Assembly (NCBI GenBank): GCA_006503535.1
Contig: QYRS01000002.1
Location: forward strand, 1,984,001-2,048,000
Source: Arthrinium phaeospermum
Taxonomy: Eukaryota; Ascomycota; Sordariomycetes; Amphisphaeriales; Apiosporaceae
Reading direction: 5' to 3'
Length of the DNA stretch: 64,000 nucleotides
Shown here: positions 48,129 to 61,390 of the stretch, piece by piece
Layout of the letters: the number at the start of each line of letters is the position of its first letter
Numbering within the stretch: position 1 is the first letter of the stretch
Translations under genes and position numbers: made by a program
Notes under the pieces: model-generated
Told to the model about the DNA's origin: nothing
Databases searched by the model: none
Seen by the model: only the letters and a program-made list of their open reading frames with translations

Positions 48129-48728
48129 AGAGGAAGAGGACGAGGAAAGAGGAGTGTGAATCAAGATGCGAGGGGGGAACAGGCACCGGGTTTGGGTTAT
48201 GAGACCCTTCCCTCTCGGCCGTCACCGCACGCCTTATGGGAGATGATACCCCGTTCGACCTCTCGAGGACGGCAGCGGGTCTATCTTGGTGGTGATACGA
48301 GCAGAGACCATTCGGCTTCAGGGTCGCGGTATTGCTGGGCATGTGCCACCGCTCTTCGAAGCAACACCCCCTAGCAAAGTGCTCTTGCGGTTCCAAAATA
48401 GCATCTGAGAGAGCGAGCGGGTTGCTGCCTCCACAATGCCAAAGAGCTTTTAGGTTCTAGGAGAACCGATATTTGCCTATCGTGAAGCTATCTTCACGAA
48501 TTAAGAGTATGGAGAACCATGGGAAGCGTTGGTACGCCAAAAAAATAAAAATAAAATTGCCAACAGTCATCGGAGAAAGTCTGGTTTTTCGCATAAAAGA
48601 AAGCCGAGCTGATCACCTTTTGCGGATGTTGTAACTTTTGATCAGTGCCCTCCTTACAAATATTCGGTCCTCAAAACACTATACTATACTATAACAGCAA
48701 CATCACGCACATACAAAGGACGGCGGTT
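48129..48728. other. Intergenic with two short hairpins
   Basis: 600 bases. Two adjacent inverted repeats at 48453-48499 are listed separately. No gene recognised apart from the promoter of the following frame. Confidence 0.55.
48453..48499 (+). other. Two adjacent potential hairpins
   Basis: GGTTCT-AGG-AGAACC (48453-48467) is a 6-bp stem with a 3-base loop. TCGTGAAG-CTAT-CTTCACGA (48480-48499) is an 8-bp stem with a 4-base loop. Both stems are perfect. They lie 325-370 bases after the rhodanese-phosphatase stop codon. Role unknown. Confidence 0.5.
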
Positions 48729-49280
48729 ATGTATTCAACTCAAGCAACCATGTACACGTTCCCTCAGATACAGATGTCGTCATCGTGGGGCCCCGAAGGA
48801 GATCTCGAGACTATCCTGTTTATGATCGTCTGCCTCCTCCTTGTCATTCTGACTTCAGCGGCTCTCCACGGCTGGATGATCTACCGCCAGCACAACGCGA
48901 TCCACCATCCTGCATGCCGGCGTCATCGACAGGAGGCGAAGCTCGAGTACGGGCTGGCTGACATGAAGGAGCTAGGGGAAGATGAGCCTCTGCTGCGGCC
49001 TCGCGGAACGTCCAACGACGGCTCGCCTTGCCGGCCCCCGTCCATGTCGCAGGTGAGGGAGATTATTCATGACGCCCAGCAAGAAGACGAAGTTAACAAC
49101 CACAGCGGTGAGAACGATAACGAAAGCCTTGTGGATTGTTATTTGGATGGCAATGACTCCAATGTTGGTGCCAGTCTGGATAACGAAAATTACATTTACA
49201 TGCGCGATATCTTGGGACCGAAACGAACACCGTCGACGCCGCTGCCATATTATATTAAATCGCACCCGAGGAAGCGCTAG
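48729..49280 (+). CDS. Hypothetical single-span membrane protein
   Basis: A single exon of 183 residues starting at ATG 48729; an upstream in-frame extension begins only at GTG. One strong helix lies at about residues 29-50 (ILFMIVCLLLVILTSAALHG). A basic segment after it (YRQHNAIHHPACRRHRQ) suggests the C-terminus is cytosolic. That tail carries DEPLLRP, an acidic dileucine-type sorting motif, then an Asp/Asn/Glu-rich stretch, and a basic end (HPRKR). I recognise no family. The alternating hydrophobic and acidic architecture favours a real gene, but there is no homology evidence. Confidence 0.5.
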   Translation: MYSTQATMYTFPQIQMSSSWGPEGDLETILFMIVCLLLVILTSAALHGWMIYRQHNAIHHPACRRHRQEAKLEYGLADMKELGEDEPLLRPRGTSNDGSPCRPPSMSQVREIIHDAQQEDEVNNHSGENDNESLVDCYLDGNDSNVGASLDNENYIYMRDILGPKRTPSTPLPYYIKSHPRKR

Positions 49281-49702
49281 GTTAGGGCAGTTCAGAATCC
49301 TGGTCCAGGACGTGCTGCTCCAGCGGCTCGATAGCTCTGCCACTGTTCATATGCTTGTGGGCGGTCAGCGGGGCCTTCGGGGAGGAGCTTGCATAGGGCT
49401 GGCGACTCGAGTCCTTTGAGAGGCTTGAGAAGGAGAACATGACCATCGACAAGACTCTGTGGGCTCGTGGGTGCAGTTTAAACGGATACCATCATTACTA
49501 AGGGGAAGTCCACCATGTTACTGCGTTCGCGGTTGGAATATTTCGCGACATACAATATATTCGGGGATCTTATATTCTACAACAGCCCGATTTTGTATGA
49601 ATACATTATATACTTCCACTGCATGTCCTGGAATAGAAACCAGATCATGGCTACATATGAATACACGTTGACGCAAACCACAATTCTCTCCCCATGATCG
49701 TA
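49281..49702. other. Intergenic between convergent genes
   Basis: About 420 bases of shared 3' region with no recognised feature. Confidence 0.6.
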
Positions 49703-52039
49703 TCAAATCTTGACATCGACGACACTTCTCAACTTTTTCTCCCACAGCAGTACGGCGGCACACAACCAGTTCGCGGCGCTGAAGTAGAGCATCGCGCGCA
49801 TCTGGCTGTTGTACCCGTCGGCGAAGACCTGCCGCACCGCCTCTTGGGTGGCGTCGGGGAGGCTGTTGACGAACGACAGGGCCTGGGCGACTTGCCGCAT
49901 CTCTGACGGCGTGAGGAGCGGCGGCAGGTGCGAGGCCAGGTGGTTGTTTAGGATCGTGGCACTGGAATGATGATTAGAGTAGGCTAGGTTTCAGAAGAAG
50001 GGGACGCTGTTGACTCACCTGATAGCGAGACCGACTGTCCCGCCGAGGACGCGGATCTGAGTGATGGCGCCCATGGTGACAGCGAGATCTTCACGGTCCA
50101 CGGTCAGAGGTGCGTATATGACGAGCGAGATGAGCCCCATGCCGAACCCGAAGCCCATGAGTACCTCGTACCCGTAGAGGGCCTTGCCGCTATGGAAAGG
50201 GATGGAGGTGCTGAGCCCGATGCCCAACATCTGCAGGGTGGCGGCGAACACGCTGAGATAGTAGGGCGGGACTTTGAGCTTCGTCACCAGCTGGCCCGTA
50301 ACAGCTGTGGCCACGGGCGAGGCCAGAAGCAGGGGAAGGAGCCTCACGCCGGCGTCGAAGGGGGAGACGCCGTCGACGGCCTGGATACGCTGGGTGAGGT
50401 TGATCATGACGGTCATGAACGGGGGGCCGGTTAAGAAGCCGACGCTGTGTGAGAAAACGATTGTGAGCAATGCCTTTGGGCCTTTTCTCTTTTCGTTCCA
50501 CAATCCCATACACCAAAAACTGGAGGGAAGCCAGCAAACACACTTACAGCATCAGACTGGCGAAGATACGGCCCTTCATCAAGCGCAGCGGGAAGATGGG
50601 CTCCTGGGCGCGGTGCGGCCGGGCGACGACGCGCTCCCAGAAGAGGAAGACGACCAGCAGCAGGGCGCCGACGATGAGGGCGCTGAGGACGGGCGCGCTC
50701 GCCCAGGGGTACCGCGACCCGGCCTCCTCGAAGCCGAAGACGATGAGCACGGTGGCGGCCAGGAGGATGGCGGCGCCCAGGAAGTCGAGGCGCGCCAGCG
50801 AGGCCCGGGAGAACTTGGCCCGGAGGTCGACGTGCGCCGCGGGATTGCCCTGGTTCGGGAAGTGCGTCGGCATGAGGAAGGCGATCATGGCGGTGGCGGT
50901 GGCGCCTGCGGGGGCGCTGTGCGTGTGTGATGAGACTCATTGTCAGCCAGAGGTTTGGAAAGTTGGAGAGTTGAAGTTGCAGTAGTCTGTCATGTAGTAG
51001 AACAAAATGGGGCGGGAGGGGGAGTTCACTTACTTGAGGAGAAATACCCAGCGCCATGATCCGTGGTCGTTGATCAAGCCGCCCAGGATGGGACCGAGAA
51101 CGGAGCTGACGACCGTGACCACGGCTACGGCCGCCATGATGTGGCCCCAATGCTCGGGAGGCACCAGCTCGGGCTGGATGACGGTCACCATGGCAAAGAT
51201 GCCCGACGCGCCGATGCCCTGAAATGCGCGGAAGACAATACTGCGGATCGGGGCATCAGTAATATATATCAAATAAGAACCAGTAAGAAGTTGGAATAGC
51301 ACATACAGTTGGATCATGTTGGAAATGGAACCACACACGATGGAGAACACGGTGAAGAAGGCCACGGCAACCAAAATGAGGAGCTTCCTGCCCAGGATGT
51401 CGCTGAATTTGGCGTATATGACCAAGAATCCTAAGTAGATTGAAGATGGGCCCGGGTTAGTCCATCATTGGTTTGGGGACGGGCGAGAAGGGGGGCAATC
51501 TCACCGGTATAAGAGATGAGGTACGAGGTGACGACCCAATCTCGCTGTTCAAAGCCGCCGAGAGCGTTCGTGATGGAGACAAGCGAAGTGCTGACAATGG
51601 TCGTCTCCAGGGTCGACAGGAGCAATGACAAACACAGCCTTTGATCCGGGGATCATACATTGTCAGTTCAGTTGGCTCGCATGGCATGTTTCGAGATAAA
51701 TATAAGGCCTTGAACGCCATGATTTGACCATGTGTGGCTCCGGTCGAGGAGAAATAGGAGAAGTTGGCATTTCATGGTTATGAAATGAACAAGTTATTAG
51801 GTATTAAGAAAGCAATCGTACGCAGAAACCAATGTGTATAGCCTCCAGCCTTTGATGTAGTTTCGCTGGACGTTGGGCGCCGAGCCGCCACCGTGGGCAG
51901 CCGTGGTGTTGGTGGCATCTCCATCCCCGGCATCCATGTCGAAAGGTGTCAGAACCGGAGGAGAGCCGCTATCCGGGGCGGGTACTGCTGCAGTGCCGGG
52001 GGATGTTACACCCGTCGCTGCTCCTAGTTTTGGCGACAT
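49703..52039 (-). CDS. MFS drug/toxin efflux transporter, DHA2 type
   Basis: Seven exons (52039-51822, 51638-51505, 51430-51307, 51240-51034, 50916-50548, 50444-50019, 49961-49703) encode 578 residues. It is a plasma-membrane or vacuolar proton-coupled exporter of the 14-helix DHA2 kind. Motif D1 (LETTIV) follows the first helix start, motif A is KFSDILGRK, and the antiporter motif C lies in GPILGGLINDHGSW with WRWVFLLNAPAGA after it. About 70 residues of Ser/Pro/Gly-rich cytosolic N-terminus precede helix 1. Every splice uses a GT-AG pair and keeps frame. The intron at 51241-51306 has no in-frame stop, but removing it restores MIQLIVFRAFQG, as in the family. Substrate is unknown and no biosynthetic cluster surrounds it. 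Confidence 0.9.
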
Positions 52040-55000
52040 TGGAGAGCGCGTGTCACGTTTGCGCCGGCGACGAAAATGGGAATATGTGAATTGGAAAGTG
52101 AAAGGCTTTGACTTTCTTTTTTCGAGCCTCAATGGCTGCTGCTGCTGCAAAATGAAATATCTCGTATTGAAAGCCAGACATCAGGTCCTTTTCTGCTGGA
52201 ATTCCTTGCTTACTCCGAAGGAACGATAACAAGCTCGCTAATTGATAACCATGGCCTTCCCTACTTACCAAGGTACTTAGGTAACTGACCCAAACTGTGC
52301 CGCTGACATCCATAGCATCTTGGCTCAGCTGGCAATCTCCAAACTCTTTGAAAGACATACTAACCTTAGGTACGGAGTACACGACCAAGATTCACCCTTT
52401 TGAGCTGCCCAAGCCGAAGACTCTCAGGAACCTGCGAGTCAAGTCACGAGAGGCTATACGATACAACCAAGGGGCGCTACGGCTTGCTCCGGCACGCTCC
52501 CGTCAGTCAGTTGGCATCGATGTCCACTGTACTCCACGTATGAACGGTCTTCGCGGACTAGGCTGCCAGGGAAAACCCGGGTGCTGTGTTAAGGAACACG
52601 GGTTGCGAAGGGCTTACCCAGGGGGACCCGCGCTAGATTCTAGCTGCCGCTCGAGAAATCGAGGATGCTGGATGTACATACTGTAGGCGAGAGGTGGCTA
52701 AGCGATCGTGGCAGTGCCCGCCGCCGCGGCCAGATCTAGCCTACCCCGGCCCAACGATGTGTAAATGAATAGGGGTTAACGGTGTCAGCGTTGACTAAGG
52801 AGGCCTAGGTGACAGAGCTGGCAGTGTGTGCTGAAGCCAAGAGATATTGGTCATACATTGTCGAGCCCGCGAGCGCATGGGATTACACGTAGACGTGCGA
52901 CCTATAACTGCATCCACATATTTTTCGACCTGAGTCCACATTTCGCAACGTGCATCACTGATCGGCTTGTATGCGATGGAAGACGTTCATGCTTCAATTA
53001 CGGGACCCTCCCTGGGTTATATACCCGGCCTTCGTTTATTTTGGGACGACAGCCATCGTGAGACAAACGCATTGCTATTCGTCAGGCACAGGAAGTTGGC
53101 ATGTTTGAGCGGATATAAAAACCCTTTTCTTTTTTTTTTTTTGTAAGGGTTGATTGACTCGGATCGAGGGTCGCAGCAGAAAGGGGATGCCGGTTAACCT
53201 AGTTGGTGATTGATCTCCTCCTGGGATCATTCCTTCTGGAACGTCTGCTTTTGAGACGCGACAGTTCGCCGCCGCCCCTCCAGGTTCTGCTCCCAGGCCA
53301 CATCCGGCTACTGTGACATGCGATTCTGGATGGAACTGAACTAATTTTAGCTCTTGATAGAGAACGAGTTGCATACGATGCACATCTTTGTTCGATCAAT
53401 TCGTGAAACGTACGACCGACAACAACCACTGCTGTCCAAGTTATAGGTAGGTAAGTATGGATGGAGTATCTTGGTTTACATCTCTGAGGTCCATAGTCTA
53501 CTGTAGTGCAGCCCTGGAACAGCCGTGGTGCACATGGGGGTTTCGTAGGGTCGACACTGATTTCATTGGCAAAGACGGCAGAAAAAAAAAGATTCCCATC
53601 TAATAATAAACACCACCGGATATGATTGCAAGGAGCTGAAGTGAACTGGGTTGCAATGCGAACCACGAGAAAGCCTGCATTCCACCATGCATGGCCGATG
53701 TTGCTGGGGTGGGCCTAGCCACTCGGCGATGCAACTGGACTGCGGGGCTGGCTGGGATCCCCGTCCATCGCTTGGGATGCCTCCTGAGTCCTTGGTCCTC
53801 CTGAAGGCAAAGGAGGCCCTGATGGACGATCGCCATCCAGTAACGTGTGTGGGATGTAACCTACGGACGTGCAGGCTAGAGACTTCTTCGACTTCTAGAA
53901 CCTGGTTCGGATTTAGAACAAAAGGCTCCTCGCACAGTCGCAGAAGCGAAACACCTAACCGCTGCCGCCGAACTAACGTCAACCGCTACATCAGATGCAT
54001 CTCGAAAGTCTCTTAAGGACCTCTTTCATCAAGGGCGGGCATGGCATAAAACTCATGTGTATCATCCACCTGGATCAACAAAACCTTGCGCCATGTGGAA
54101 CGTCAGCTTACAATGTAAATCATCGCCAGACTGAAGCCCCCTTGGGACACAGTACCTACAGTACTTACGACAAGCTTTGGTCTGGCAGTCAGGGCATCAA
54201 AGAAACAGAGCAGGGACGTATGCGCCAAGCGCCTACTGACTTGTTATAGTTGATATGAATGCGTGATTGATAATGCCCAGCATGGAGAGAGAGGCAAACA
54301 GAGACTTGCTGTCTGATGCCCCACTGCTACCGACTCTCCAGAGAGGCACAGCGCACTATAGCAAGGGCCAGTAAGAGGCCGCGAAGCAGCAATCGGCCAG
54401 GCAGAGTGAAGGAGATGTATGAAGACACGGAGAGAGCATTTGTGTGAGAGTGAGAGACAGCCCAAGGGAAAGGGAAAAAAAGAGGGGGTCCCTCTCCAGG
54501 AGAGGAGAGGGTCCTGGAGAGGGGGGCTTGGGGGGTTCTAAACTTCTGAGGGGGTTTGGTTCTCAGTTTCTACCTAGCACGGGAGTCTATCGATTCAATC
54601 AATCGGGCGGCCCCCCCATCCCCTCCTTGAATCAATCAATCAAATCCAACAACCGCCAAAAACCCAGCCGCATTCTAGCTCCCCTTATTATTAAACTTCC
54701 CTGGGTTCAAATACCCTCCCTCACTCCTTGTAAAACCGTACTAGCAGTAGGCGTGCGTGCATTCAGTACCAGTACCAGTACCATACGCGTAAGAACAACA
54801 TTCAGAGTGAAGCCATCCGTTACTAGACTCGCTTTTCTTTCTTCTCTATATCCCTCTTTCTGTCTCATTGCCTCTTGCTCTCTCTCCTTGTCGACCAGTA
54901 AATACATACATATCCGTATCCCTTCATTTTTGGTTGTCTTGTCTTGCCTGGGAGGGGCACGACACCTAAACCTTGGTACTGTACACATTCCGTAACACAG

Positions 55001-55634
55001 CTTGGAACGGATAAGCCAGCCGACCTGACCCCGACAATTTACAGTGGGCGGGCAACGCAACCTCGCAGTCCAAGTCGGCCAGTCTTACTCTAGAGCAACC
55101 AGCAACAGTACCCAACTGCTTTACTTGCTGCTGCGCTGCACTGCAACAGAACGAAACAGCCGCTTCTCCCAAGACACTCCTGGCCACACCACTCACGCGC
55201 GCACACACACACAAAAGTCAACATTGGAAGACAAGACGAGAGACCCTTGATTCTCGGATCAGTGCCTTCTTACGCACCACCACGCGCACTCTCTCCCACT
55301 GCATCAGCTCCTAGGCTCAGATCCCACCCCCCCCAAGAAGGCGACATCATTGCCTCTCTCCGTCCCTCTCCCCTGGTCTTGCCGATCTTCACTGCAACAT
55401 TTAGCTCCTACTCTCGGACGTGACTTTTGCATCTTCTCTTCCCTCTCCTTACTTTTTTTTGTTCCCATACTTCATCCAAGCCTTCATAGATACCATTCCT
55501 CCAGACAGATAGTCCCTCATCAGATCAGCCTCTACTGAACAACACCACCAACAACAACACCCCCGACTTACGACGAACAACAACACCCCCCCAATTCGTC
55601 CATTTCTCTGCATTCCACCTAGTGCATCGCTAAG
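52040..55634. other. Long upstream region of the Sch9-type kinase gene
   Basis: 3.6 kb with no convincing gene. The left part is the MFS gene promoter. From about 54.4 kb the sequence becomes strongly pyrimidine-rich and probably contains the kinase promoter and a long 5' leader. A perfect 12-bp inverted repeat at 54490-54523 is listed separately. Confidence 0.55.
54490..54523 (+). other. Perfect 12-bp GC-rich inverted repeat
   Basis: CCCTCTCCAGGA (54490-54501) and TCCTGGAGAGGG (54512-54523) are exact reverse complements around a 10-base purine loop. They lie 1.1 kb before the kinase ATG and could form a stable hairpin in DNA or in a long leader RNA. Confidence 0.65.
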
Positions 55635-57889
55635 ATGTCGTGGAAGCTTACCAAGAGTGCGTTCTCCCCCCTATATGCGCAATGCATTGTTTTCTCGGGT
55701 CATTTCTAGTCGAACAAGCCTCCGCGTGGTTGGCAATGGAGAAGAGGGGTTGCACGCCATGCCATGGCGGTGCCGCTTGGGTGTGGACGAAATGCGAGAG
55801 CAACCGAATTACTGTTTGGATCTATACTGATTTCACGTCTCGCCTACAGAGTTGAAGGAGACCCATTTGGGTCCCCTGTCCAACACCTTCTCGAGATCTC
55901 CTTCCACATCGACCATCACAGGCACCGATGAGAAGATGGCTGCACCGCCCACGAGCTCGTCCACCCCCGCCCCCCCTGACAATGCTATCGGTATGTGACA
56001 ACCAAGAAATGTGCTCGCTACAGCCTGTTCGGTGCAAGGCATATACTGACTTTGGATTCCCCTGTTATAGCTGCATCCGAAGCAATGGCACAACAACCCG
56101 TCATTAAGACACCGAAACCCGGTATCCTCGTCGTGACCCTCCACGAAGGCCAGGGGTTCCAACTCCCAGAGCAACATCGCAGCGCTTTCAGCCAAGCAGC
56201 CCACCAAGGCTCCTTGTCATCTGGTGGTGCTCTCGCAGGCTCCGTGCGGCCAGGATCTCGGGGGACTCCTGGCTCCTTTGTCAACGGTAGGCCGCAGACC
56301 TCGGGCGGAGGCAACTTTGCCCCTTCAAACCACGGCAGAGTTTCTAGCAAATGGCTGCCATACGCTCTTCTCGATTTCGACAAGGTCCAAGTTTTCGTCA
56401 ACTCCGTCTCTGGCAACCCCGAGAACCCCCTGTGGGCCGGCGACAACACACAATACAAATTCGATGTGTCTCGAGTGACAGAGCTCGCCGTGCATCTGTA
56501 TATGAGAAACCCTACCGCCCCGCCGTCAGCGGGCCGAAGCCAGGATATCTTTATTGGAGTTGTCCGCATTAACCCTCGGTTCGACGAGAAGCACACTTTC
56601 GTGGAGGATCCCAAGGCCAGCAAGAAGGACCGCGAGAAGGCGGCAGCCGAGTTTGCCAGCAAGGAGAAGTCTTTAGGCCAGGCTGGCATGGATTGGGTAG
56701 ATGTGCAATACGGTACGGGTAAGCTCAAGATCGGCGTCCAGTACGTCGAGAACCGCGCCGGCAAGCTCAAGATCGAGGACTTCGACCTCCTCAAGGTCGT
56801 CGGCAAGGGCAGTTTCGGCAAGGTGATGCAGGTCCGCAAGAAAGATACCAACCGAATCTACGCGCTCAAGACGATACGAAAGGCTCACATCATCTCGCGG
56901 TCCGAGGTGGCACATACTTTGGCCGAGCGTTCGGTGCTTGCCCAGATTAACAACCCGTTTATCGTTCCTCTCAAGTTCACCTTCCAGTCGCCCGAGAAGC
57001 TGTACTTCGTCTTGGCCTTCGTCAACGGCGGAGAACTGTTCCACCATTTGCAAAAAGAGCAAAGATTCGACGTGAACCGAGCGAGATTCTACACAGCCGA
57101 ACTCCTCTGTGCCCTGGAATGTCTGCACGGCTTCAACGTCATTTACCGCGACTTGAAACCGGAGAACATTCTGCTCGATTACCAGGGCCACATTGCCCTT
57201 TGCGATTTCGGTCTGTGCAAGCTGGACATGAAGGACGAGGACCGCACCAACACCTTCTGCGGCACACCCGAGTACCTGGCACCGGAACTGCTGATGGGTA
57301 ACGGCTACAACAAGACGGTGGACTGGTGGACCCTGGGTGTCCTGCTCTACGAAATGCTTACGGGCCTGCCTCCCTTCTACGACGAGAACACCAATGAGAT
57401 GTATAGGAAGATCTTGTCGGAGCCGCTGCACTTCCCTGGCCCGGAGGTTGTGCCTCCCGCCGCCAAGGACCTTCTCACCAAGCTGCTCAACCGTGACCCC
57501 GAACACCGACTGGGCGCAGGCGGCAGTGCCGAGATCAAGGCCCATCCCTTTTTCCACGCCATTGACTGGCGCAAGCTGCTGCAGCGCAAATATGAGCCTA
57601 CCTTCAAACCCAGAGTGGTAAGTCCCGGAACTCTCCGAGCTCGATCAAGATTTTTGCTAATACCCCCTGTTTTCTTCCCCTACAGACTGACGCGTTGGAC
57701 GTAACCAACTTTGACGATGACTTCACCACGGAGGCGCCACAAGACTCGTTTGTCGACGGGCCCATGCTGTCGCAAACGATGCAGGATCAATTCCAAGGCT
57801 TCAGCTACAACCGACCGATTGCTGGGCTGGGTGATGGTGGCGGCAGTGTCAAGGACCCCAGCTTCGCAGGTAGTATTTCGGGTCGTTAA
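55635..57889 (+). CDS. SCH9: Sch9-type AGC protein kinase with C2 domain
   Basis: Four exons, 55635-55656, 55850-55990, 56071-57617 and 57686-57889, encode 637 residues. Sch9 is the fungal nutrient- and TOR-responsive AGC kinase controlling growth, ribosome production and stress responses. The N-terminus reads MSWKLTKKLKETHLGPL across the first splice. A C2-like region (about 70-280) precedes the kinase domain (about 292-550). Kinase motifs are GKGSFGKV (299-306), Lys321, YRDLKPEN (Asp415), DFG (433-435) and the activation-loop Thr449 in TFCGTPEY. The C-terminal hydrophobic motif is FQGFSY, with Ser610 as the expected regulatory site. All catalytic residues are present. The first coding exon is only 22 bases. 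The last intron separates kinase core from the regulatory tail. Confidence 0.94.
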
Positions 57890-59259
57890 AGCATGATTTC
57901 TACATGTTACTACAGGGTAGGGCGGGCAATGGACTTAGATGGATCAAGCTGGCGTATACGGCTTCTCGACTAGATAAGGCTACTATAGGGGTAGCCTTTC
58001 CAATCCCTGGAGAAGAAAAGTCTTCTCGGACATAAGTGAAATAAAAGAATGAATACAACCACGAGCTGATGAAGGGCCCATATCGTGCCATTGTGTGACG
58101 GTTCTTCAGCTTGCGCCCGGTGTCTACGGGACCTCGCAAGTGGGGCTACACCTGCTTGACCTGCCCACCCGCTAACTTTCGCGCGTTGTTTGGCTCCATA
58201 TTGTGTCCGTAGTAAAACTTGGACGAACAGCGTCATTTGCAGGGACTTGTAAAGGAATCGCCGAGTCCAAACAACGCAAGAGAGGAACGAGCTGAAATTT
58301 GTTCGTGTACATCGCGAATCTGCCCGATTCGAGATTCGGTCGGATTGGTCGATGGAATAATGCGTTCTGGTACCTAAGATCGATACATGCCCTCCTTGGT
58401 ATTCGTGTAATTGGACGGCACGGACGTGGATGAGCATCAGATAACGTCACCGCCGTGCAGCAGCTATGAGAGCGAAAGAGAGAAAGTGCAGGGTGCGCGG
58501 GGTACCTGGGTTGATGAGTGAGACAATTGAAGCTATGGGTGAGGCGTGGGCGTGCAACAGCTTCCCACCCAATGGCCCCGACCCCTCATCCATCCATCAC
58601 CACTTTTGGCCGTAGTATCCGCCGACGTATTTAATATAAGTCCATAGCATTGCACCTTGGAAAACTCCGTCAAATCTCTGCTTGCTTGATTAATCATTCA
58701 TTGCTCTCTGTCCATTTTTCGGCCATACCAACCGGACTGACCCCAGAAGACTTCGGGTTTAGGAGGTAAGTAGTCGAAACACGTCGGATTCAATGCACCT
58801 TTGACGCTTGAGGGGCTTGGGTGGGGGCGGTTGGCGGTTCGGCTTGACGATGAGGCAAGCTTCTGACTTCCCGGAAGCTTCACCCCCATCGATCAGATCA
58901 AAAGAGCTCTCTTGCCGTGCTGTACCTTGCGAAGTAGCTTGGGAGGGAGCTGCCGGACACTACGGAGCTTTTTCTTGGCTAATAAGGTTCCAAACCTCTG
59001 CCCAGTGCCCACTCCACCTAAGCTGCTCGTGAACGAAGCGGGAGAGAGCTCTCTCTCCTTCTGTCCCTTTAAACTCTCTCCCTCCCCCTCTCATCGAGTG
59101 AATCGTTCGTCTGTTTCATTCCCTGCTTCTTCGGACTCTTTGCTCTTTCGAAGACTTCACGTACTGACAATTCATTTGCCTGCCCGGTGCAGCTCATCTC
59201 CAGATATCCACACATACCCTTAGCTGTGATCAATTGCCGACTACACACAACTCATCAAG
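57890..59259. other. Intergenic, promoter of glucose-6-phosphate isomerase
   Basis: About 1.4 kb between tandem genes. It includes an AT-rich TATTTAATATAAG run near 58630 and a CT-rich segment just before the isomerase start, as is common at highly expressed fungal genes. No other gene seen. Confidence 0.6.
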
Positions 59260-61001
<1,742 letters not shown>

Positions 61002-61390
61002 CTTGATCACGGTGATGATCAGGCTTCTTCAATGGCAAGGTTATAAGCAAGATGCTGGAAAAGGGGGCTGTAATGGAATGGAAAGGAATATCATGAATCA
61101 TGACGAATTGGCGTAGCCGAACCCGGGTTTTCTCCGGGTTATATATGAAAGCACAAATAGACCACATTGTTATACCAGGCCTTTGGCTCTGTGTTTGCGT
61201 GACTCAATGGGACGTGTACTGTGAACTTGGCCAAGGAAAGAAACCGACTGCTTATCATTTACCCAGACCAACTCGCATGTTCTCCAAGCTATCCTACCTA
61301 CGGAGAACTACCTGAATAGACCCGACAGGCTCTTGGCTGGCCTGCCAGCCCCTTGTGTCCAGCACGTGATCACACTGCTTCTGGTTGCTT
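61002..61390. other. Intergenic between convergent genes, small hairpin
   Basis: About 390 bases. AACCCGG (61120-61126) and CCGGGTT (61134-61140) form a 7-bp inverted repeat about 120 bases after the isomerase stop. No gene seen. Confidence 0.55.

Noticed and set aside
56673..57557. 294-codon open frame antisense to the Sch9-type kinase
   Set aside because: It lies entirely inside the kinase domain on the other strand and has no recognisable sequence features of its own.
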